Below are positions 32,034 through 44,420 of a DNA stretch of 64,000 nt, piece by piece; the stretch's first letter is position 1, and each line of letters opens with the position of its first letter. The notes under the pieces are model-generated. The model was not told the origin of the DNA. It was given only the letters and a program-made list of their open reading frames with translations, and ran no database searches. A program made the translations under genes and the position numbers. This DNA is from Eupeodes corollae (Eukaryota; Arthropoda; Insecta; Diptera; Syrphidae): assembly GCF_945859685.1 (NCBI RefSeq), contig NC_079147.1, forward strand, positions 210,121,578-210,185,577, given 5' to 3'.

Positions 32034-32430
32034 GATTTAAAATCTCGGTGTAAGCATTTGAGAATTTTACTGATTTCCAATAACTTCCCTAGAAGGTTTT
32101 TTCACCCATTTTTCGTACTGGATATATTAGTTTGTTCAAAAAAGATTTAAATTAAAAATCTTTCTAATCCAATCATTCACAGAGTTCTAATAGCTTAAAG
32201 TCCAGGACGAAACCAAAAAGTAAGATAAACTTTGACATTAACACTATTGAGAAACAAAATGTAAATAGCAGAATTACAATTAAAAAAATTACGTATACGC
32301 CCAAGTGAACGAGTTATGTTTCCTTGTCGTCTTCAGAGAAAACAAACTTTATATAAATAGGGCTTAATTTTTGACTTGTGTCCATTTCTGTATAAAAAGA
32401 ACGTTTTAACCTGGTGAATAGCCTTTGGGC

Positions 32431-34018
32431 TTATAATAAATTATTCAATCTTTAGAGCACTTAAAGAAAATGTTTTAATGTTTATTATTTAAGAAATAAA
32501 AGATAGTATTTGCTCTTTGTTTTCCAAGTAAGGTTCGAGAATAAACTTCAAATACTCCCATATTCCTCCTTAACAACACTTGCAAATGTAAACTATTCAT
32601 AGTGCCCTAACTTAAACACCACGACCGACTGATTTTGCATTAAAATACCTATGGTTGCAAAAATAATTTCAAAAAAAAACTTGCAAAAACCAGCAATAAC
32701 AAACCTTAAACTCCTAGTACATTACTTTGTCCATCAATTACTAAGGTGGGTACTTCATCTTTAAACCACAAAATGGTTGAACGCTTCTTGATAGAATTAT
32801 GCATTCTCATGTGGTGGTTTATGTTGGATTACTCAAAGAAAAACAAAAATTATACCTACCTACCTATGTGTAGTTAATTTATAGATATCAAAAAATGTAA
32901 TGTTTATAAAACAAAAATATATATTTAGTATCTTTACTCCACGCATCCACCATACCATGAAGAGAAAGTATAGTGAATCTGCTTCTGTTTTAATAATATA
33001 CGAGTAATTCTGCACAAAATTGAGATAGACAGGCCACATATAGGATAGGCATAGGCATAAGCACATAAATTTGTGTATCTTTTGCACTTGATATTATTTA
33101 TTAGTTCATTTTCTTTATACCATACAATTGCGATGTGCGAGATATGTATGCCTTCAAGTAACACTAACTTTTTGGATCGTTAAATTCTCAAACAAAAAAG
33201 TAGAAAACATTAAACCTTACGGACATCACTTCAGGAAAAGTAAAAACTTAATTCCTCGCCTTGTGATCTTTGCCCGGGGAAAAAAACACCAAATAAGACA
33301 GTTTTAGCCAAAGACAACAAAAAAATCACTCTTCTATGACCTTAGCACCATCGAGAGTGTGCACAATGTCTCTGAGGTAACAAAAACAACAACAACAAAA
33401 ATTCAATTTCATTTGACCGACTTGTTCAGCACAACGAATCTTTTCGATACAGATTTTTACAAAAAGATACTTTTAATGTTTACGAGTGTATGTCTCTGTG
33501 TAGCTTGCAATTTTCTCCTACTTAACTATGGGCTGATGGATACGATTTTAAGCTTTGCAGACAGAAAAACTACAACAAATAATTCTGGAAGCCGATGGCA
33601 ACGAAAACGTCGACGACTGAGACGACTACGATGACGATGACATGGCTATATCCCATTGAATGTAGACAAAAAGGAAATGCAGGAAAAGCACACTTGAGTG
33701 CAACAGATAAAGTGCGCACGCAAAAATTATGTAGGCCTAGGAAATTGGTACGTACAATGTACGTTTATATGAAGCACCCGATGCGCAAATTAAGTCGAAG
33801 CTACTTGAGGCCGATTAGTTATAATTTAAGCAAGTAGCTTAGTAAAGGAAACGATTCGTTATGGTTTCTATGGTTTTAAAAGGTCTGGTTGCCACTTTGG
33901 AAAATTATTCTACGTATTTTCCATAGTTTCGTGTACTTTTGACAGGCTTTTAACAGTATTTTCATCTAAAGAAAGTAAAACATACATCTCTTTGTCCTTG
34001 TCGTTCCATTGAAATAAT
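32431..34018. other. AT-rich stretch; a short GC-richer patch at 33.55-33.80 kb
   Basis: The patch (ACGACTGAGACGACTACG and neighbours) has short open frames rich in T, R and K without family resemblance. No splice pattern was convincing. Otherwise nothing was seen. Confidence 0.4.
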
Positions 34019-34029
34019 CTATAAAACTC

Positions 34030-34345
34030 TAGTAAGTCTCACTTTTCCGGAGCTCATACTGAGTCTACTGTAAGGTGTCAAAAGAAAGAGAATTTTCACA
34101 TGCATCCAAAAATAGGCCTCATCGCTTAAGATGGTTCTTCGACCAAAATTGGAACCAACTACTTCAAAATCCAAGCGAACACATGACACTGTTCCTGGGT
34201 CAGTTGGAGTTTGTATAGGTGCAGGTCTGGGTACGTCGCAAAATTCGCCATGTTGTGGTCTGTGATAGGCCAAGTTCTTATGAGCGACACGAACAGTGGC
34301 GATGTTTCCGGCAGATCGTGTTTGCCGATTGTTCAATCAGCCTCT
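34030..34345 (-). pseudogene. mariner-type transposase fragment
   Basis: On the minus strand one frame gives ELGLSQTTTWRILRRTQ and another RRTILSDEAYFWMHVKI. The first is the recognition-helix region (..LGLS.TT.WRIL...L), the second the block with the first catalytic Asp (II.SDEAHFWL). Their order and about 150-bp spacing fit a mariner transposase with one internal frame shift and a shortened spacer. No TIRs were found. Its sequence is not that of the element at 7.7-10.1 kb. Confidence 0.68.
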
Positions 34346-35744
34346 TTTGAAAAAACTTTGCAATAAAAATATAAAATACTGGGAAAATAGTATAAAAAAC
34401 GAAATGGTTTGTGTATTTGAACGAACTAATCTAATACACTCACCATTTCTTTCGATAAGTTAGTTTGTCAGTATTTCATATTTTATGGAACGAGTTCTTG
34501 CTTATGTAATGAGTTGTCTAAGGATAAACTAGGCCAGACAATGAAACGATTCTTCTAACTTTTTTTAAATAAGTTAGTCAAAATTGAGACTTATAATACA
34601 GAAAGCTTAAGACACATCTTTAATTTTGAACTTTAAAATAAAAATTCCTTGTGAGAGTTCCCGCGCGCCGGGCTACGCTAGCTCATTTTATTTTGTAATT
34701 AACTTAAGTAAGCCTTAGTTAAGTTTGAAAATAAATTAGAATGGAGTTATTTTTAGCATTTTGAATATTAATTTTGATTTCTTCAAAAATTTTATCAAAC
34801 TGATGCGATGGGTGAAAAAACTGATCATCCAGATCAGTCTAAGTTTAAACAATTCGAAACTATATATTTTATTTTTAATTTTATGTGTTTATTTTTCTAA
34901 ATTCTAAATTTCCGATTTGTATATTCAATACTATGCACTATTCAAATCTTTCAACTATGATGGTAACCATCAACTTTGCTTTAAGGTGACTTACGATTGA
35001 TCTTACACGAAAGTACTTTCTTGTATAAATGAAAAGAAAATTAGAATTCACCTTATGTACACATAGAATGAGGTGTTGTTTTGACTAATTATAGATGTTA
35101 GGGTCAGTTACGTAGTTAAGCTTTTTTAAGTTTTATTTGGGATCATGAGTGTACTTAATATTAGAAAATCTATGGTAATTATGGCCTCTTTTGGTCATGG
35201 AAACATAAAAACACTATTGACATAAAGAAAAGAGAGGTGGATGGAAAACAGGGTCATATTGAAGGCTTTATTCTGGTATCTTTCCATCTAATCCATCTTA
35301 GACCAATGCAATGTCTGTCGCTGAAACAGCTATAAAGATCTTTTTTTCTTACAATTTGATAAATAAAAATAAAGAGATTTTTGTTTCTAACTAGCCGGCA
35401 ATCAAGGAAATCTCCACCATTTTTAGGCATTTAAAACTGGTAAAACACTGTGTGCCAAAATTTTGTTTTACAAATTTCTGTATAGACAAAGTTTTTTTAT
35501 TTCAAAACTCTGTTCAAAAAAATGTACATCAAAATGTTATAAATAATCTGAAACAATGTACAAAATAAGGCAAATTTTTACATTATCGAAAAAAATTTAG
35601 GGTTAAAATTATTTACAGTGTTTTGAGGTTCAGAATTCTTAAAACTAAATATTTTTAGAATAAGGTATCATAACATTTTCAAGTAACACAACTTTGAATA
35701 AAGATGATTTTTATCCTAAAAATTTGTTAGTTTTCAAGTTTTAA
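34346..35744. other. AT-rich stretch without recognisable features
   Basis: No coding, TIR or tRNA-like signal was seen. Confidence 0.5.
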
Positions 35745-37474
35745 GTGACTTTTTGTATGGTTTGATTCGAGCTGTAAAGATGTTAAAAGGATCAAAGAAG
35801 GAAGTTTCAGGATTTATAAAGTCAAACCCGTTTAATAAAAGCCGAAAAAGTTCGAACGAGCTGTTACTATAGAAGCTGTAAACTGTAAGAAAGACCTGTA
35901 ACGGACGTATTCGACGCAATACATTGTACAAGACCAGAAATTCACCAAAATATACTACAATGTCCCAAAGGGGGTAAAAATGTCTGGTCATTTCTAAAAT
36001 TTGTACGTAAAACTATTTCATCGTCGATTCCGACGCTCGTTTCCAATGTCACTCCTTTTTTAAGTTTGATTGATAAAGCCAATTTGCTTGCAACACAATT
36101 TTCCGTTAATTCGATACTGCCTATGAGTGACATGACTCCTTCTGTACTTGAAAGCGAAAAGGAATCTATGGGACGAAACTTCTTTCCCACTCCTACATTA
36201 GCTAGAGTACTTAAAGATCTTGACATTCAAAAATCTGATGCTCCAGATTGTATCCTTACTATTGTTCTAAAGAGGTATTCTTCACACTTTCAAAACCACT
36301 GTGTAAACTTTTCCATCTATCCTATTCTACAGGTCTCTTTCTAAGTGGATGGAAAACAGCATTTGTCCAGACTCTCCTCAAAAAAGGAGAATCCTCCCCA
36401 CCCTCTAACTATCCAATTGAAGAAAAAGAGCTTTTTATTGCCCAGCAGTATGGATTTAGTTTTGTGATCTCTTGGTTTTCTCAAAGATCAGTGGAACACA
36501 TCTCTACAGCGTTTTGGAGAAAGTAAGATTATTGAACTTGATATTTCAAAGGCATTTGGTAGAGCTTGGCATTAAGCTTTCTTATCGAAAATGACTGCAT
36601 TTGGTATTGATGAATCTCTTCTTTGTTGGGTTAGAAATTACCTTTCAGACCGTTTAACTGAGGTAGTATTACATGGGTTTAAAACTGATATCCACCAAAC
36701 AAACGCTGGTGTGCCGCAGGGCTCCCTTTTGTCTACGGCGCTCTTTCTTATTTGTTCTTTTGTCTGAAACTTCAAACCCACTTAATTGTTCGCTGGTAAC
36801 AGTACCCTCAGGTTTTCATATTCAATTTGAGATTTCGAAAATCAATGGCAGCGTAACATAAGCTCATTAAATTCAGATTTCGACAGCATTGTCCAATCGG
36901 AAATCAAAAACTGTGTAGGATTTAATGCTTCAAAAACTCAATGGTGTCTAATGTCTCAAAAGTGTTACTCTCCCCCAATACCATTATCCTTTTGTGGTAA
37001 TTGCATCGAGGAGATTAAACAACTTTCAGTTCTAGGTATGTGCATCCTAACCACTTGTTGTGATCATACATTTAATATCGCCAAAAATTCTGCTATGTGT
37101 TAAGGTTTTCGCCGACGATGCAAGAAGTTTTTTATCACTTCTGATCTGGCTATGAATTTCAGTTTTTCCATATTTAAGCAGGTGCTCCAATAACCAATTT
37201 GAGTTTATTGGACAGAATTCAAAATAAATCTTGAGCACCTTCGTAAGGTTTAATGTGTGACATTATTTTATCACTATTTTCATAAAAAATGCTCTAGTGA
37301 AATAGCCAGTTGCCATTCTCTTCTCAAACAATTCGACCACACTCAATATTTCCCACTCATTACAATGTGAAGACGTCCAAAACTAATGTGCATCGGTATA
37401 TCCTTTCTAATCTTTCCTAATTGCTAGCACTGTGTTTAATCATGATGAGAATATTCACATCCCCTTGAGTGCAA
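35745..37474 (+). mobile_element. Non-LTR retrotransposon, family A copy 2
   Basis: Aligns along its length with the minus-strand copy at 3.0-5.0 kb. It starts in the linker (equivalent of ENAWFDASCKEVIRAKE) and ends at ...GCACTGTGTTTAATCATGATG and CCCCTTGAGTGCAATGTGAC near 37,480. The 3' A-rich tail is missing or replaced by a small MITE that begins at 37,475. 5'-truncated and frameshifted. Confidence 0.82.
35990..37400 (+). pseudogene. Family A copy 2 reverse transcriptase pseudogene
   Basis: Reads NLLATQFSVNSILPMSDMTP, ARVLKDLDIQKSDAPDCILT (family A copy 1: RDLNTHKSAGPDGIPA), SGWKTAFVQTLLKKGESSPP, AQQYGFS, and, after frame shifts, SLLCWVRNYLSDRL and NAGVPQGS. The palm ADD has become A-G-N (GCT GGT AAC, 36,792-36,800): both Asp codons changed by single transitions. 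It ends with CVGFNASKTQWC and a fragmentary thumb. Compared with copy 1 it retains the region around the catalytic site, so the two copies decayed independently. Confidence 0.82.
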
Positions 37475-37601
37475 TGTGACAGTGTCTTGAAAATACTAGT
37501 ATTTAAGTACCAACTGTCATATGCTGGCTGTCAGAAACTGTAACAATCGGCTGTCAGAAATTGTGTCACTTAAATGGTAATATTTTCGATATTCCGTCAC
37601 A
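37475..37601. mobile_element. Small MITE-like inverted repeat (about 127 bp)
   Basis: TGTGACAGTGTCTTGAAAAT then ACTAGTATTTAAGT at the left is mirrored by ACTTAAATGGTAATATTTTC then GATATTCCGTCACA at the right; about 24 of 33 bases pair. CTGTCA occurs three times inside. It begins where the 3' end of family A copy 2 stops. No target duplication was identified. Confidence 0.55.
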
Positions 37602-39724
37602 CTATTAAAATATTATTTAATTAGTTCTCCTGAAAACATATAACATGTCAAGAAGTTCAGTGATCTGGGTTAGTTTACATGCTTTCAAGAAAGAAGCATT
37701 CAAGACTATTCATTCGAAGTAATTTCTTAATGATCCCCGTTTGAGAAGCTTTCTTTACTGAACATCCATTAACTCATTCTGAAATCCATAAATCGTGTTA
37801 ATCTTACACAACCCTTTTAAGCTTAATTTGGAACTAAGTTTCAAACAAGATACCAATATCAACCATAACACAATCTTTCTGCGACCTTAACACCATTTCA
37901 AATAATTGTAAATTGCATATTCAAAATAATTTCATTACTTTAACCAGCATCAAATACGTTTTCAAGCGTATGTACATAGGTCTAAAGTTAATAACAAACT
38001 AAAACTACACAATTGACAACTAGTTCATGGTTAATTCAAAGTTCAACTCCCATTTAAGGCTTAAACTATACTCGTAACTATACAACTAAATAATTGCCTC
38101 TAAAAATGTCACTTATTTGCTCTGTTTCGCTAGTGATGCGCCCATTTAACTTTTCCATAGTAATCTAAAGGTGCCTCTTCCATAATAATAGTAATGAAAT
38201 TTAAGACTTAAGTGCAACTTACATCATCATTTGCAATATCTAAGCTGATTTTCATGGGGTTAAACGTTTTCAAATGGTTGTGTAATTTTGCAATTGTCTC
38301 GTCGACAAGATCGTGATGCAAAAAAAGGGGCTCGTGTAAACTATGTTGTTTTTGCCGTCACTGACGGCTTCTGTCATCATTGAAAGTAAACGTTTTTCTT
38401 CTTCTCTATTGTCTTCTTTTTTCCTAAGTCTGTAACAAAAAAGTCTCTTACTTCAAGTTCGAGACAAGAAAAAAGCTGATTGGGAGTCAACTTCATGCGC
38501 TGTGTCTGCCTTGGACCTTTTTTGTTGTTTTTGCATTTGTTTTTATTTGATGTTTAAGCTCGTTAACAAGACAATAATAGTTCATTGCTTTCAATTAGCG
38601 TTTTTTTTTTAAGGTTTATTTATGGAAGCAGTTGTCACATATTTGCTTTAAATTGTTAATATTTAAAACAAACAAACAAGCTGTAGCATTAGTCACCAGA
38701 GCATAAGATATGGGCTCAGTAAACATTTGAATCAGTGTTAAATGTTAATCAGTTCTAATCAATATAAATATACACAACAACATGTATCTACAACTTGTCC
38801 CTATGTTAAAACCTCTCATAAAAATACCTCCGTGCAGTTAAAACAAAAATAAACGAAAGTGAAAGGTGTCATCGGGGCTAACTATGTAAAGTAAAGTTTC
38901 CGTGTTCCGTAATTTGGCATACTTTTACAAGTAAATAAACAACACAGAGGGCGTTACTACAAAAAAAAGAAGCTTGAAGTTACTATAAAGTTTTTTTTAT
39001 TTTCTTTAAGTCTATAATTAATTTAATTTTGTGCCGTGAAAAATGTGTACTTGCATCATGTTGAAGAAATATAAGTTTGGCCAATTAAACACCACGAACA
39101 TTATGTCGGAAAGAAAATATTGAGTTGTTTTCTTTAATCTAGTTTGAAATAAGGAGATCTTGTTGAGATACTGGATTAATTTTGTTTCTAGCTATTCGTT
39201 TTATGAAAATTGTATTTAACTTTCAATTTCTTGTAGTTACTGGGAACAGGAAATTTGTTTTCTAACATTACAATGTAGAGTTGCTGAAGAGAACTGAAAT
39301 AAAAGCTGAATGTGCAGATTCTCTGAAAGGAGTTTTCTATTCAAGACGCATAGAATAAATCAGATGTGAAAATCTAGGTGGACTAAGTCCAATTCAGTCA
39401 AAGTTGAACATAACCTGAGAATTTTTATTATCACTCGTGATTTTGATTTTATTCATCCAAAGTTGACCTTTTCAACTATTGATTTCCAAGTTTAGAGTAA
39501 TCAATCCCCCTTAGATTTGTATAGTTCCCAAATACATGAAAGTAAGCTTGGATTTTGGCATGGAAGTATTGATTTTGTTTTGGTTATTTTGACTAGAACA
39601 TTTTTAAACATACCTGAAGTGGCATGCACTGAATGAATGCTTCTCAAAATGTTTACTTGGCTGTATAACTGTTAAATCAAACAAATAAGTTTCACGAACA
39701 CAATTTTAAGAAGAAGTAAAAATC
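37602..39724. other. AT-rich stretch without recognisable features
   Basis: No gene, TIR pair or tRNA-like motif was recognised. A slightly GC-richer patch near 38,290-38,510 has no reading frame. Confidence 0.45.
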
Positions 39725-39865
39725 AAGAACATTTTGCAAAAATTTTAAGAGTAATTCTTGCCATGAAAAAGGCTTTATCAAATTCGTCGTTCGAAAAAAA
39801 GGAAAAGTTGAGAGCTGTTAGTCCCTAGGCCTTAGTTTGCAACGTGCTGTTGTGTCAGCTAATTT
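39725..39865 (+). mobile_element. SINE family 1 fragment (body)
   Basis: AAGAGTAATTCTTGCCATGA, CGTCGTTCG, AGAGCTGTTAGTC and CTTAGTTTGCAACGTGCTG follow the order of the 3' half of the SINE at 63,230-63,395, with many changes and a central deletion. The tRNA-like head is missing. Confidence 0.62.
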
Positions 39866-40379
39866 ATTTAATATTTAACATAAAGTGTGTGTTTTCAACA
39901 AAATGTTTAACACGTTTTTTTCTCAAAACCCAACTCTGTCTATCAAGTCCTACTCTCACCTCCCCACGGTGAACATCGGGTGCCTAGTACCTCAACTAGA
40001 GATTGGGTTCTAATCTCAGTGGAAAGTTATGGGGGCAGCAAACGAGAGAGGGGAGGAGGTGTGTCCACTAAGGCACCTCTCCTTATTCAGGCGGCAGCGG
40101 ACGAATTCTTGAGATAAAATCAACAATGGCGTCTACAGTTCCAGTAACGTTGAACTACTAAGTGAACACCTTATAAGGCTTCTGCGACATATTGGGAGCC
40201 CAGGCCTACAAGGAGCGGTTTATCCGGCTCATCGTTCTTGGAGTTAAAATAAGGATCTGGCACTCCAGGTTGGGGGTTGTGCCTTAGGGGTGACTTCCTG
40301 ACCACGTACAAAAATACATTAGTTGCGAAGCACCAACAAGCCTCAGATACGGACTGATTCACTGTTGCGACCCACGCAA

Positions 40380-41595
40380 ACGAAATAACGACAACGAACT
40401 TCGGATCTGTACGTGGAATGTTAGGTCCCTCAACAGACCACTTTTAGCCGAGCAATTAGCGGAAGCCCTAAACTAAAACAATGACAGCGTCTATTTAGGT
40501 GTGGATTTGTTGTTGGAACTAGAGTCAGGCAAAAAGTCTTGAGTTTCAACAGTGTGAGCGAGCGCATCACTACAATCCGCGCACTTAAAGTTCGTATAAG
40601 AAAAGTTTCTTAAAAAAAATCTTTAGTTAAACCTTAAACTTAATCTAATTAACAAAGGTGTTATTGGTTTAGCTCGCAAATACAGACTGAACATTCATTT
40701 CAATAAATTCCCAAATTCTCACTTTCTGTTACTGCTGATTTCGCAGTTCAACAGTTTCTAACGAGTCCAATCGGCGCTGATTTTGCTTTATTGGGAACAT
40801 GCGTTTTAATTTCGGTTGCTGACCTGGACGTAACCCGCTCTTAGACAAGACATATGAGCAGTGCCCTAGCTATGACATTAAAACTGTCTTAGGAGATTTT
40901 ACCGCCTCTACCGCTAAGAAGAGAAGACATCTTTGGTGGCACAATCGGGAGATGCAGCCTGCACGACACCACATCCGACAACGGATTCAGGCTGATCGAT
41001 TTCGCTGCGGGGCGAGACTTTCTGGTAGCTAGTACGCAGTTCACACATCTTAATATCCACAAGGGGACATGTAAATATCCTGATCAATCAACTTGCAACC
41101 AGATTGACAACATTGCGATTGACGTACGACACTTCCTAAGTATACAGGATATCCGAGTATTCCGAGGGGCCAACATTTACTCGAACCACCTTGTTGTAGC
41201 CAAGACAAGGCTACGGATATCCCCGTCCAATCCAAAACAAGGATGTACTGTGAGAAGTTTCGACGTTAGACGGCTACAATCGCAAGAGATTGCCATGTCC
41301 TTTTCCGACCGAGTTTCTAATAACCTCTTAAGTAGTCATGCTGCCTGCATTAAGTATTAAAAACCATCAGAGATGCCCCTTTTGAAGTGCTAGGTTTGAC
41401 GACAAATGCCGGCAAACGCACTCAGAGAAACAACAAGCCTACAAAACGGCGCTGCACAGAAAGATCAAAACTGCTCGCTTGCTCTACGAACAGAAGAGGA
41501 GCGAGAAACACCGAATTCTAAGATGGAAAAAAGAGAGCTTGAGAAGCGCGAAATCGAGGAGATAGAGGTATATCACAACAGCAATGAGGCTCGTT
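40380..41595 (+). pseudogene. RTE-like LINE: endonuclease and linker
   Basis: Scattered frames give LRICTWNVR.LNRP (start of APE domain), LAEQLAEAL, then FTAST/KK-type GDFNA region near 40,900, SLHDTTSDNGFRLIDF and AAGRDFLVAS (SDNG is conserved). Next FTHLNIHKGTW, NQIDNIAIDVRHFLSIQD with the conserved QIDH position reading QIDN, and NIYSNHLVVAKTRL (S-D-H reads S-N-H). The linker is basic (KRRCTERSKLLA). Loss of the catalytic SDH His/Asp context shows it is dead. Confidence 0.7.
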
Positions 41596-41769
41596 AATTT
41601 TACCAGAAGGTAAAATAAACCTCCGAAGGGTACCAGCGACGAACCGAAGCCTGTGAGGACCAGGAGAACACCCTAGTAGAACCGCACTCTATGTTGAGAA
41701 TATGAAAAGAGCACTTCTCCAAATTATATGACGAACCGAATTCCGCTGTAAGGGAGATAGAACCACTCA

Positions 41770-42740
41770 ACCTAGGAAGCCGTTCGTTAACAAACTGATT
41801 GTTCCTTATCATTGTGGCTTCAGTCCAGGAAAGTCCACTATCGACCAAATATTCACACTAGCGCAGATCTTGGAAAAAACCCTGGAACTTCAAATCGATA
41901 CCCACTATCTCTTAACGATTTTAAAGCCGCGTATGACAGCATCCATAGGGAAGAACTCTACAGAGAAAACTTATCCGTCTTTGCAGAATGACGATGGAGA
42001 ATGCACGCTGCTCTGCTAGGGTCGGAAAAGATCTCACCGATGCGTTTGATGTCAAAAAAGGTTTTCGACAAGGCGATGCACTGTCATGCGACTTCTTCAA
42101 TATCGTTCTGGAGAGAATTGTCCAAATCTCAATCGTCAACACTAGAGGCACAATCTTCCAAAGACCAATCCAATTACTCGGATACGCAGATGATATTGAC
42201 AGAATTGGAAGATCAAAGCGTGATGTCAGTGGAGCGTTTTTAAGCATTGCGACGGGTTTAGTGGTCAATGAGAGCAAGACCAATCATATGCTGTCATCAA
42301 AAAAGGACATTGAACAACGACGTCTTAGGCAAAACGTCACCATGGACTTTCGAGGTAGTTAATAGAAATAAAGTCCTTTCTTGAGCATCTAAAACCACCA
42401 TCTATAAGACACTTATCATCCCGGTTCTCATTTATGGCGCTGAGGCCTGGACCCTGTCGAAGAGAGGAGAGCGTCTTAGAATACTTTGAGAGAAAAATTC
42501 TTCGGGAGATTTTTGGTCCCGTATGCCTAGATGGAGAATAGAGCAGAAGATATAATGACGAACTGTACGGGCTGTACAGCGACACTGACCTAGTTAAGTC
42601 CAACGGTTTAGGTGACTAGGTCATGTAGAGCGAATGGACATCAACGCTTCAGCACGGAAGGTCTTCCAATCCAATCCCGAGGGACGGTGCATTAGAGGAA
42701 GCCAACGATTCAGTTGGCGCACGCAGGTGGGTGGGTGAAT
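41770..42740 (+). pseudogene. RTE-like LINE: reverse transcriptase and C-terminus
   Basis: Pieces in order: CGFSPGKSTIDQIFTL, NDFKAAYDSIHREELYRE (first catalytic Asp), TMENARCSARVGKDLTDAFD, VKKGFRQGDALSCDFFNIVL, QLLGYADDIDRIGRSKRDVS with YADD intact, GLVVNESKTNHMLSSKKDIE, then TLIIPVLIYGAEAWTLSK and LGHVERMDINASARKVFQSN. The open frame 41,988-42,362 holds the palm without interruption. The thumb segment between about 42,360 and 42,400 is shortened. Confidence 0.85.
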
Positions 42741-42764
42741 ACCTCAATTAAGCTAGCTAGGGAC

Positions 42765-42863
42765 CTAGGTAAAATCTCTACTTCTACTGGAGAAATAAAA
42801 TAAAATTTAGGACTAAACTCAATTCTATTTAATTTCTCCAGTAGAAGTACATATTTTACCTAG
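42765..42863. repeat. Near-perfect inverted repeat (99 bp hairpin)
   Basis: CTAGGTAAAATCTCTACTTC (42,765) continued by TACTGGAGAAATAAAAT pairs with the complement of TAATTTCTCCAGTAGAAGTA and CATATTTTACCTAG, ending 42,863. About 36 of 40 positions match, around a loop of about 20 bases. It directly follows the end of the RTE-like LINE. It may be a small MITE or a hairpin belonging to the LINE tail; no target duplication was seen. Confidence 0.75.
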
Positions 42864-43429
42864 AAATTACTCATATCATAAATTGATAAGATACAGACAC
42901 TGAGGACATAGATATTATCGAATGACAAAAAGTACCCAAATATCCCTTGTCAGCGTATAAAGTTATTTAGACTTTCTCTAAAATTCCTTTTTGTATGCTG
43001 TAATGTTAAATGTGGGGAAAAGTTTTTCACTTAGACTCTGTAGATAATAAAATTGGTGTTTTTTGACCTTAGAATCACTGCTCAATGACTGGGATTTTGG
43101 TAGATGTAGTACTCTATAAAATAACTTGGACTCTAGTATTTCGAATGTTGCAACAAACATTGATTTTGTAAGACTATAAAATTATTTGTCCTTTGAGTTG
43201 TGGGAAGAAATTTTTGCGGAAGTAATTCATCATTGATATTTTTTCTGATGCTATGTTTAGATATTTTAGATATTTATCTGAAAATTCCTTTTCGTTTGTC
43301 TTAAAAAAAAGTTGGTTGAGAAAACTTACTTCTGCTATTTATGCTAAAGATTGTATTGTCTCCGACGGAATTGGAATGAAAAACGCGTTTAATGAATGAT
43401 TGCTAATGATTTTCGTCTCATATACATAT
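42864..43429. other. AT-rich stretch, possibly LINE linker remains
   Basis: Weak frames on both strands; nothing that I can assign with confidence. Confidence 0.35.
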
Positions 43430-44420
43430 CTGGGCCAAGTTCAATTTGTAATTCTGGTGAGCCTTCTCAAAGGCTTAGTTTTGTGTTTAAGCCTATAACA
43501 GGTCTTGACATTTCAAAATTATTGGCACATTAAATAAATCAAACTCTTCTGGGATGGACTGTATCTCCAATCTTTGTTTAAAACATGTAGCTTGTTTCTT
43601 AAGTGATGTCCTGTTACACCTTTTTAATAAAAACATTATTTTAGTTTATTTCCGGTTGCCCTTAAATGTGCCCTATTGGAGGTCAAATTGAACCTAGTTC
43701 AATAGAAGGAGATAAACTTCTGTGAAAAAATGTACATCTTATCAAAAATGGTCTTACAAGTGATTATCCAACTATTTGGTTTCCAAAATGAAAGATGCAT
43801 TATTGCGTTTCTGCACTTAAATATTTGCAAGCCTGGACAGAAAAAATGTATTGATATTTCACAAGCTTTTAATAAATTAGATCACAAAATATTGCTTAAT
43901 AAGACTTAGAATCCAGGGTTTCGAGGTTTTATTTGTGACTGGTTTCCAACATACATACAAAAAAAAAACAGAAAAGAAAAAAATAATTGAAAGTCAATCG
44001 AATTAGGAGTTCCACAGGGATCTGTTCTAAGGCCAATTCTTTTTTTGTTTTACATAAATTCATTGTTGACTGCCGTGATCTTTGCCGACGAAGACGGTTC
44101 TAGGTTTAGTGGCAAATAGCAACATCAATTTCATATCTGATATGAGCTGGGACTTAATTTTTTAAGGTTTTGGTTTGCTAAGCATATTTTAATGATCAGC
44201 TAAAAAACCAAGACTATATTTTTAGTTTATCAGGAAATACAAATTATAATGCCGATTTCTTTTTTCATGGTACAGAATGCCAAAAATTTAAACTTTTAAA
44301 CTGTACTTGGACGTCTCCCTCTGACACCTTTAATAGTTCTAGCGAGTGTAAATGAATTCAAAAATTTGGGACTAATTCTAGAATGTGTTTCTCTTAGCAC
44401 ATTCACAATTTGAGACGGTA
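43430..44420 (+). pseudogene. LINE remnant D: reverse transcriptase
   Basis: In several frames: GEPSQRLSFVFKPITGLDIS, SSGMDCISNLCLKHVACFLS, FPVALKCA, then FHKLL/FNKLDHKILL, GFRGFICDWF, ELGVPQGSVLRPILFLFYIN and VIFADEDGSRFSG, where the second Asp of ADD reads as Glu. It ends with VNEFKNLGLILECVSL. The fingers are poor. It is inactive and old. Neither terminus was identified. Confidence 0.68.

Larger units (their letters stand above)
30120..32430 (+). mobile_element. LINE remnant C (endonuclease to RT C-terminus), interrupted by a TIR element
   Basis: The order on the + strand is endonuclease pieces, a large deletion to the RT palm, thumb and C-terminus, with a 468-bp TIR element at 31,566-32,033. 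The C-terminal frame resumes after the TIR element (RFKISV...). Start and end are approximate. Multiple frame shifts; not functional. Confidence 0.75.
39930..42750 (+). mobile_element. RTE-like (craft-type) LINE remnant, nearly full length
   Basis: The longest LINE here: 5' region (39,930-40,080, shared with 1,068-1,226), endonuclease, linker, RT and C-terminus in the normal order. GC content is higher than in its surroundings. There are very many frame shifts and stops, so it is old. It stops beside a near-palindrome at 42,765-42,863. The assignment to RTE-like elements rests on the endonuclease and the C-terminal RLRWLGHVERM motif as I remember them. Confidence 0.78.

Noticed and set aside
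33359..33837. Possible small exons
   Set aside because: Frames are biased by ACGACGATG-type simple sequence and no splice sites fit.
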